Below are positions 6,473-9,939 of a stretch of DNA of 9,939 bases, piece by piece (position 1 is the first letter of the stretch; each line of letters opens with the position of its first letter). This DNA comes from Croceibacterium_A sp039927815 (GTDB lineage: Bacteria > Pseudomonadota > Alphaproteobacteria > Sphingomonadales > Sphingomonadaceae). The notes beneath the pieces were generated by a model. The model had not been told where the DNA came from. It made no database searches and saw only the letters and a list, made by a program, of their open reading frames with translations. Made by a program: the position numbers and the translations under genes. The stretch is taken from the NCBI GenBank assembly GCA_039927815.1, contig JBDSUJ010000061.1, forward strand, positions 1 through 9,939, in the 5' to 3' direction.

Positions 6473-7080
6473 GTGACCCACCGGGCCAACTCGGCCGCGA
6501 CCGCGTCGGGTCCCAGGTCGGTCGGCAGCGTGGCGAGCGGCTCGCCGTTCTTGCCGAACAGATAAGTCACCGTCGAATGATTCACCATGTAGCCGCCCCC
6601 GGGCGCCTTTTCGCCGCGCTCGTAGAACACCTTGAACGCGTTCGCGGCCTGCTTGACCTGCTGGGGCGTGCCGGTCAGTCCGATCAGCCGGGGGTGAAAG
6701 TTCGCGGTGAATTCGCCGACGACTTGGGGTGTGTCGCGTTGCGGATCGACGGAGATGAAAATCGGCTGGACTTCGGCTCCGAGCGCCGGGTGTGCGTGCT
6801 CGAATTTGGTCAGGCCCTGGCTCATCCGCGCGACATCGGTGGGGCACACGTCAGGGCAATATGTGTAGCCGAAATAGACCACGCGATATCGGCCGGCAAA
6901 ATCGCTCCAGCGGACGGTCTTGCCATGGCCGTCGGTCAGCTCGAACGGTCCGCCGATGGCGGAGCCGGCGAGCGGCGCCTCGGACGCGGGCGCCGGTTTC
7001 GTGCAATTTGCCAGCAGGGCGCCGAGCATCAGGCATACGACAAGGCGACCAACGGGCACAGGCATGGCAGGGCGGTTCAT
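6469..7080 (-). CDS. SCO1/SenC-family copper chaperone for cytochrome oxidase assembly
   Basis: The 203-aa product is a membrane-anchored thioredoxin-fold protein that delivers copper to, or reduces the Cys pair of, the CuA site of cytochrome c oxidase on the periplasmic side. The copper motif is YCPDVCPTD (Cys75, Cys79) and the distal ligand is His168 in MVNHSTVTYLF. Also present are VVYFGYTYCPD, the SVDPQRDTP strand-turn (110-118) and a normal length for the family. The N-terminus (residues 11-26) is hydrophobic and ends LLANC, a lipobox-like sequence with Asn instead of Gly/Ala/Ser before Cys26, so it is either an atypical lipoprotein or anchored by an uncleaved helix. ATG 7080 is used; ATG 7065 is an alternative. 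It is the first gene of the minus-strand run, divergent from the ankyrin gene. No oxidase subunit gene lies nearby. Confidence 0.94.
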   Translation of the reverse strand: MNRPAMPVPVGRLVVCLMLGALLANCTKPAPASEAPLAGSAIGGPFELTDGHGKTVRWSDFAGRYRVVYFGYTYCPDVCPTDVARMSQGLTKFEHAHPALGAEVQPIFISVDPQRDTPQVVGEFTANFHPRLIGLTGTPQQVKQAANAFKVFYERGEKAPGGGYMVNHSTVTYLFGKNGEPLATLPTDLGPDAVAAELARWVT

Positions 7081-7163
7081 GCTCTGCTAAACCGCGCCGG
7101 GCAAGGGACGAGTCCGCGGCGGCGATGCGCTGTCCGCAGTTTGCAGCGAAGAAAGGGATCGCA

Positions 7164-7784
7164 TTGGTCGGAATCACGAACCGGGGCTGGCTCGGACTGG
7201 CCGCGCTCGGCGCGCTGGCAGTCGCCATGCCAGCGAGCGCGCAAATGCGCTCAGAAGGATCGAAATTCCTTCAGGCGGTCGACAAGAAGGAAGGGCAGAC
7301 GGCCACCGCCATGCTCGCGGCGCCGGGCTCGACGGTGATAAACGCGCGCGACATCACCACCAACCGGACCGCGCTGCATATCGTCGTCGAACGGCGCGAC
7401 CAGGCGTGGGTAGACTTTCTGCTGGCTCGCGGCGCCGATCCCAATCTCGCTGATAACAAGGGTGTAACCCCGCTTCTATTGGCGGTGCGCATCGGCTTCA
7501 TGCCTGGCGTGGAGGCGCTGGTCGGCGCCAAAGCGCGGGTCGACGAGGCCAATGATGCGGGCGAAACCCCGCTGATTTCGGCCGTGCATAGCCGCAACCT
7601 GGACTTGGTCCGGGTGTTGATGAAGGCTTCCGCCGATCCTGACCATGCGGACAACTCGGGGCGCACCGCGCGCGATTATGCCCGGCTGGAAGACGCTCCG
7701 ACGACGCTGGTGGCCGAACTGAACCGGCGGAACAAGCCCAAGAGCAAGGGCGGCGTCGGCGATACGTACGGCCCCTCGTTGTGA
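7164..7784 (+). CDS. Secreted ankyrin-repeat protein
   Basis: About 206 aa from the TTG at 7164, which has AAAGGGA ending 5 nt upstream, the best ribosome site here. An in-frame ATG at 7125 would add 13 residues but lacks such a site. A Sec signal peptide covers residues 1-26 (GWLGLAALGALAVAMPASA, then Q). Ankyrin repeats follow from about 66: NRTALHIVVERRDQAWVDFLLARGADPN, KGVTPLLLAVRIGFMPGVEALVGAKA, and AGETPLISAVHSRNLDLVRVLMKASADPD, with a degenerate last unit GRTARDYARL. Each shows the TPL(H)-A and LL-GADPN consensus. A basic tail (NRRNKPKSKGG) ends the protein. It is probably a small periplasmic protein-binding module; the partner is unknown. Its TGA overlaps the COQ9 start (TGATG), so the two are likely co-translated. 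Confidence 0.87.
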   Translation: MVGITNRGWLGLAALGALAVAMPASAQMRSEGSKFLQAVDKKEGQTATAMLAAPGSTVINARDITTNRTALHIVVERRDQAWVDFLLARGADPNLADNKGVTPLLLAVRIGFMPGVEALVGAKARVDEANDAGETPLISAVHSRNLDLVRVLMKASADPDHADNSGRTARDYARLEDAPTTLVAELNRRNKPKSKGGVGDTYGPSL

Positions 7785-8434
7785 TGGCTGACGATCGCAC
7801 GCTCGATGAATTGCGCCTCGCGCTGGCGCCCGTCATCGCCCGCGCCGCGGTGTTCGACGGGTGGAGTGATACCGCGCTCGATCAGGCGGCCGCGCAAGCG
7901 GGCGTCGATCCGGCGGTCGCCCGGCTGGCTTTTCCAGGCGGGGCGATGGACATGATCGACGCCTGGATCGCCTCGACAGACGCCGCGATGAATACCGCGT
8001 TCGGCGCCGGGCAAGTGACGGCGATGAAAATCCGCGAGCGGATCCGCACCTTGTTGGTGTTTCGGCTCGATAATGCCGCCGGCCAGGAGGAGTCGCTGCG
8101 CCGCGCTGTCGCCGTCCAGGCGATGCCGCAAAACCTCACGCGCACGGCGAAGATCGCGTGGCGCAGCGCGGATGCGATGTGGCGCCTCGCCGGGGATACC
8201 GCGACGGACTACAACCATTATACAAAACGGCTGCTGCTGGCCGGCATCTACGGCGCCACGCTAGGGGTATTCGTCGACGATGACAGCCCGGGCAAGGCCG
8301 AGACCCGCGCTTTCCTCGACCGGCGGATCGACAACGTGATGCAGTTCGAAAAGGGCAAGGCCCAGCTGCTGAGACGTGAAGGCGGGTTCGATGTGGCGCG
8401 GTTCTTGGGTCGCTTGCGCTATCCTGCGCGTTGA
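7784..8434 (+). CDS. COQ9-family ubiquinone biosynthesis protein
   Basis: The 216-aa protein matches the COQ9 family (TIGR02396, once called rpsU-divergently transcribed protein), a TetR-like fold that binds isoprenoid lipids and, in eukaryotes, presents demethoxyubiquinone to the hydroxylase COQ7. Landmarks are a helix-turn-helix-like N-terminus (ALDQAAAQAGVDPAVARLAF), IRERIRTLLVFRLD (83-96), WRSADAMWRLAGDTATDYN (126-144), YTKRLLLAGIYGATL (146-160) and AFLDRRIDNVMQFEKGKA (176-193). At position 145 the common NWYTKR motif reads NHYTKR. The start is ATG 7784, sharing one base with the ankyrin gene stop; GTG 7781 is also possible. The stop at 8432-8434 lies inside the probable feoAB -35 element. 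The function in this bacterium is inferred from family membership. Confidence 0.92.
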   Translation: MADDRTLDELRLALAPVIARAAVFDGWSDTALDQAAAQAGVDPAVARLAFPGGAMDMIDAWIASTDAAMNTAFGAGQVTAMKIRERIRTLLVFRLDNAAGQEESLRRAVAVQAMPQNLTRTAKIAWRSADAMWRLAGDTATDYNHYTKRLLLAGIYGATLGVFVDDDSPGKAETRAFLDRRIDNVMQFEKGKAQLLRREGGFDVARFLGRLRYPAR

Positions 8435-8459
8435 CGCTCTATTGCGAAGCAGTTGCAAT
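8431..8459 (+). promoter_or_regulatory. Candidate sigma70-type promoter of feoAB
   Basis: TTGACG (8431-8436, 5 of 6 to TTGACA) is followed by a spacer of exactly 17 bp and TGCAAT (8454-8459, 4 of 6 to TATAAT). Transcription would begin near 8466, about 23 nt before the feoA ATG at 8489. The -35 element contains the TGA stop of the COQ9 gene, so the promoter is fitted into the only gap between the two genes. Evidence is sequence and spacing only. Confidence 0.55.
8441..8459 (+). promoter_or_regulatory. Candidate Fur-type iron operator upstream of feoAB
   Basis: The 19-bp ATTGCGAAGCAGTTGCAAT is an imperfect palindrome with perfect 5-bp outer arms (ATTGC/GCAAT). It agrees with an ATTGCGAATGATTCGCAAT-type proteobacterial Fur box, as I recall it, at 15 of 19 positions. 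It covers the spacer and -10 element of the candidate feoAB promoter, where an iron-bound repressor would block polymerase. Position, size and symmetry fit Fur; which regulator (Fur or another family member) acts here is inferred. Confidence 0.55.
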
Positions 8460-8488
8460 TAGCGCCGAAGTCTGTCACCCGCTGTGGC

Positions 8489-8734
8489 ATGACTCTCGAC
8501 CAGCTCCCCGTTCGTCGGGCCGCGCGCATCGTCGCGGTCGAGTGGGACGCGCTCGCGCCGGACGAGGGTAAGCGCTTGCGGACCTTGGGTATCGTCGCCG
8601 GGACCACGATCGCGGTGGAGCACAGGGGAATCTTCGCCGGCCACGACCCGATCGCGCTGAGTATCGGACGCATGACGGTGGCAGTACGCCGCAGCCACGC
8701 TCGCGCCATGACCGTCGAGCTGGTCGCGGAATGA
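8489..8734 (+). CDS. feoA: Ferrous iron transport protein FeoA
   Basis: This small cytoplasmic protein of 81 aa has the SH3-like FeoA fold, and it assists or gates FeoB. It begins MTLDQLPVRRAARIVAVEW, then KRLRTLGIVAGTTIAVEHRG (the LxxLGIxxGxxIxVxxR signature, about 28-47), DPIALSIGRMTVAVRRSHARAM (53-74), and a short VELVAE end. The length is normal (75-90). I chose ATG 8489 because it fits the family N-terminus; the frame is open to TTG 8453, but that would cover the Fur-like site. No strong Shine-Dalgarno is visible before the ATG. The stop overlaps the feoB start as ATGA, so the pair is coupled. Confidence 0.93.
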   Translation: MTLDQLPVRRAARIVAVEWDALAPDEGKRLRTLGIVAGTTIAVEHRGIFAGHDPIALSIGRMTVAVRRSHARAMTVELVAE

Positions 8735-9939
8735 CGCGCCTGCAGACCGCGGCGCTGGTCGGCAATCCCAACTCGGGCAAGAGCGCGCTGTTCAACGCCT
8801 TGACCGGCGCGCGCCAGAAAATCGCCAATTATCCCGGCGTCACGGTCGAGCGGAAGGCCGGGCGCATGGTCCTGCCTAGCGGCGAGCCGGTCGAGCTGAT
8901 CGATTTGCCCGGCAGCTATTCGCTCGACGCCGCCAGCCCTGACGAGGAAGTGACCCGGCGAGTCATCCTCGGCGAGTTTCCCGGCGAGGCCGTGCCCGAA
9001 GTCCTGGTCATCGTGCTCGACGCGTCGAACCTCGAGCAGCACCTGGTATTCGCGCAGGAGCTGATCGCGCTCGGCCGCCCGACGATCGTGGCGCTCAACA
9101 TGGTCGACCTGGCGGAGCGCGACGGCCTGGCGCTCGATCCCGGCGCGCTGGAACAGGCGCTGGGCGTTCCGGTCATCCCGACGGTCGCAGTCCGGAAGCG
9201 CGGTATCGAGCAGCTGGCGGTGGCGCTCGCCGGGGCGGAGCGGCACTCGCTGGTCGATCCCAAGGCGCACCGCCGGCCGCACCTGACGCTGCCCGAGCGC
9301 CAGTTCGAAGCTCGCCATATCGCCCACGGCGCGATCCTCAGCGAATCAGCCGGACATCGGATGCACGCGCGGCTCGACCGCATTCTGCTGCATCCGTGGT
9401 TGGGCCCGCCGATCCTGTTCGCGCTGCTGTTCGTGATGTTTCAGGCGGTATTCGCCTGGGCCGCGCCGCTGCAGGATGCCCTCGAAGGGGTCGTCAACGC
9501 CCTTATCGGCCTGGCGACGACCTACCTGCCGGCCAGCTTGGCGCGCGATCTGCTTACCCAGGGCGTACTGACCGGTGTCGGCTCGGTGGTAGTGTTCCTG
9601 CCGCAGATCGTGATCTTGTTCGCCTTCATCCTGGCGATGGAACAGTCCGGCTACATGGCCCGCGCCGCGTTCATCATGGATCGGCTAATGGCTTACGTCG
9701 GCCTGTCCGGGCGCAGCTTCATCCCACTGCTGTCGAGCTTTGCGTGCGCGATCCCCGGGATCATGGCGACCCGCGCGATCGCCGATCCCAAGGACCGCTT
9801 GACCACGATCCTGATCGCCCCGCTGATGACCTGCTCTGCGCGGCTGCCGGTCTATGCGGTCATTATCGCGGCGTTCATTCCGGAGCGCAGCGTCGGCTTC
9901 GCCAATCTTCAGGGGTTGGTGCTGTTCGCTCTCTACATC
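8731..9939 (+). CDS. feoB: Ferrous iron transporter FeoB, N-terminal 403 residues (truncated by window end)
   Basis: FeoB is the inner-membrane Fe2+ permease with an N-terminal G-protein domain. The frame runs from ATG 8731 to the last base without a stop; the full family length is about 600-780 aa. The G domain shows G1 GNPNSGKS (11-18), the G2 region YPGVTVE, G3 DLPG (58-61), G4 NMVD (123-126) and a guanine-nucleotide dissociation-inhibitor-like helical segment up to about 200. The membrane domain begins near residue 220 with FALLFVMFQAVFAW, then VVVFLPQIVILFAFILAMEQSGYMARAAFIMDRL and FIPLLSSFACAIPGIMATR. Cys339 and Cys368 (in APLMTCSARLPVYA) are 29 residues apart, the spacing I recall for the two gate cysteines of Escherichia coli FeoB. 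It follows feoA with a 4-bp overlap and probably shares its iron-regulated promoter. Confidence 0.96.
   Translation, partial: MTRLQTAALVGNPNSGKSALFNALTGARQKIANYPGVTVERKAGRMVLPSGEPVELIDLPGSYSLDAASPDEEVTRRVILGEFPGEAVPEVLVIVLDASNLEQHLVFAQELIALGRPTIVALNMVDLAERDGLALDPGALEQALGVPVIPTVAVRKRGIEQLAVALAGAERHSLVDPKAHRRPHLTLPERQFEARHIAHGAILSESAGHRMHARLDRILLHPWLGPPILFALLFVMFQAVFAWAAPLQDALEGVVNALIGLATTYLPASLARDLLTQGVLTGVGSVVVFLPQIVILFAFILAMEQSGYMARAAFIMDRLMAYVGLSGRSFIPLLSSFACAIPGIMATRAIADPKDRLTTILIAPLMTCSARLPVYAVIIAAFIPERSVGFANLQGLVLFALYI

Noticed and set aside
5310..7338. Plus-strand frames of 297, 134 and 253 codons opposite the YgjP, YcgN and SCO genes
   Set aside because: Shadow frames; the minus strand carries HExxH, the CxxCxxCC cluster and the CxxxCP motif in the right families.
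8419..9383. Minus-strand frames opposite feoA and feoB (302 and 155 codons)
   Set aside because: Shadows of feoAB; feoB is the real gene although it lacks a stop inside the window.
1..9939. CRISPR array, toxin-antitoxin pair, prophage or defence genes
   Set aside because: No regularly spaced repeats and no proteins of those families were seen on either strand.

Overview
The window looks like chromosomal DNA from a GC-rich alphaproteobacterium, most likely of the order Sphingomonadales. The reasons are the strong GC3 bias, an EipA/DUF1134 envelope protein, a COQ9-family ubiquinone protein, a RibD with the altered zinc loop I associate with sphingomonads, and a tRNA with an encoded CCA end. 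No database search was possible, so the taxonomic call is an inference.

Layout. Bases 1-111 hold the last 36 codons of an IS630-family transposase, followed by about 290 bp in which I recognise nothing. A tRNA-Ser(GCU) gene lies on the minus strand at 400-492, with a plausible promoter at 521-549. On the plus strand follow eipA (periplasmic, DUF1134), an aspartate/aromatic aminotransferase and a GNAT acetyltransferase 2 bp behind it. The GNAT gene collides tail to tail with ribE, the two stop codons overlapping by 4 bp.

From 7080 down to 3232 the minus strand carries a compact six-gene run, in transcription order: SCO copper chaperone, YcgN-type cysteine-cluster protein, YgjP-type zinc metallopeptidase, an uncharacterised 144-aa single-pass membrane protein, ribD and ribE. 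Junctions are GTGA, ATGA, a 70-bp gap, an 11-bp overlap and TAG-ATG, so most of the run looks translationally coupled. It joins oxidase assembly with flavin synthesis.

Divergently on the plus strand lie a secreted ankyrin-repeat protein and a COQ9-family protein joined by TGATG. They are followed by feoA and feoB (joined by ATGA; feoB runs off the right edge after 403 codons). Between COQ9 and feoA there is a credible sigma70-like promoter whose -35 overlaps the COQ9 stop codon and whose spacer and -10 lie under a Fur-box-like palindrome. This suggests iron-regulated feoAB expression.

Overall this is mostly housekeeping DNA (translation, envelope, amino acid, flavin, ubiquinone, copper and iron metabolism) with one mobile-element scar at the left edge. 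I see no defence system, CRISPR array, prophage or biosynthetic cluster. The least described items are the 144-aa membrane protein in the riboflavin/SCO run, the secreted ankyrin protein coupled to COQ9, and a Trp-to-His change at a COQ9 position that I recall as part of the COQ7 contact.
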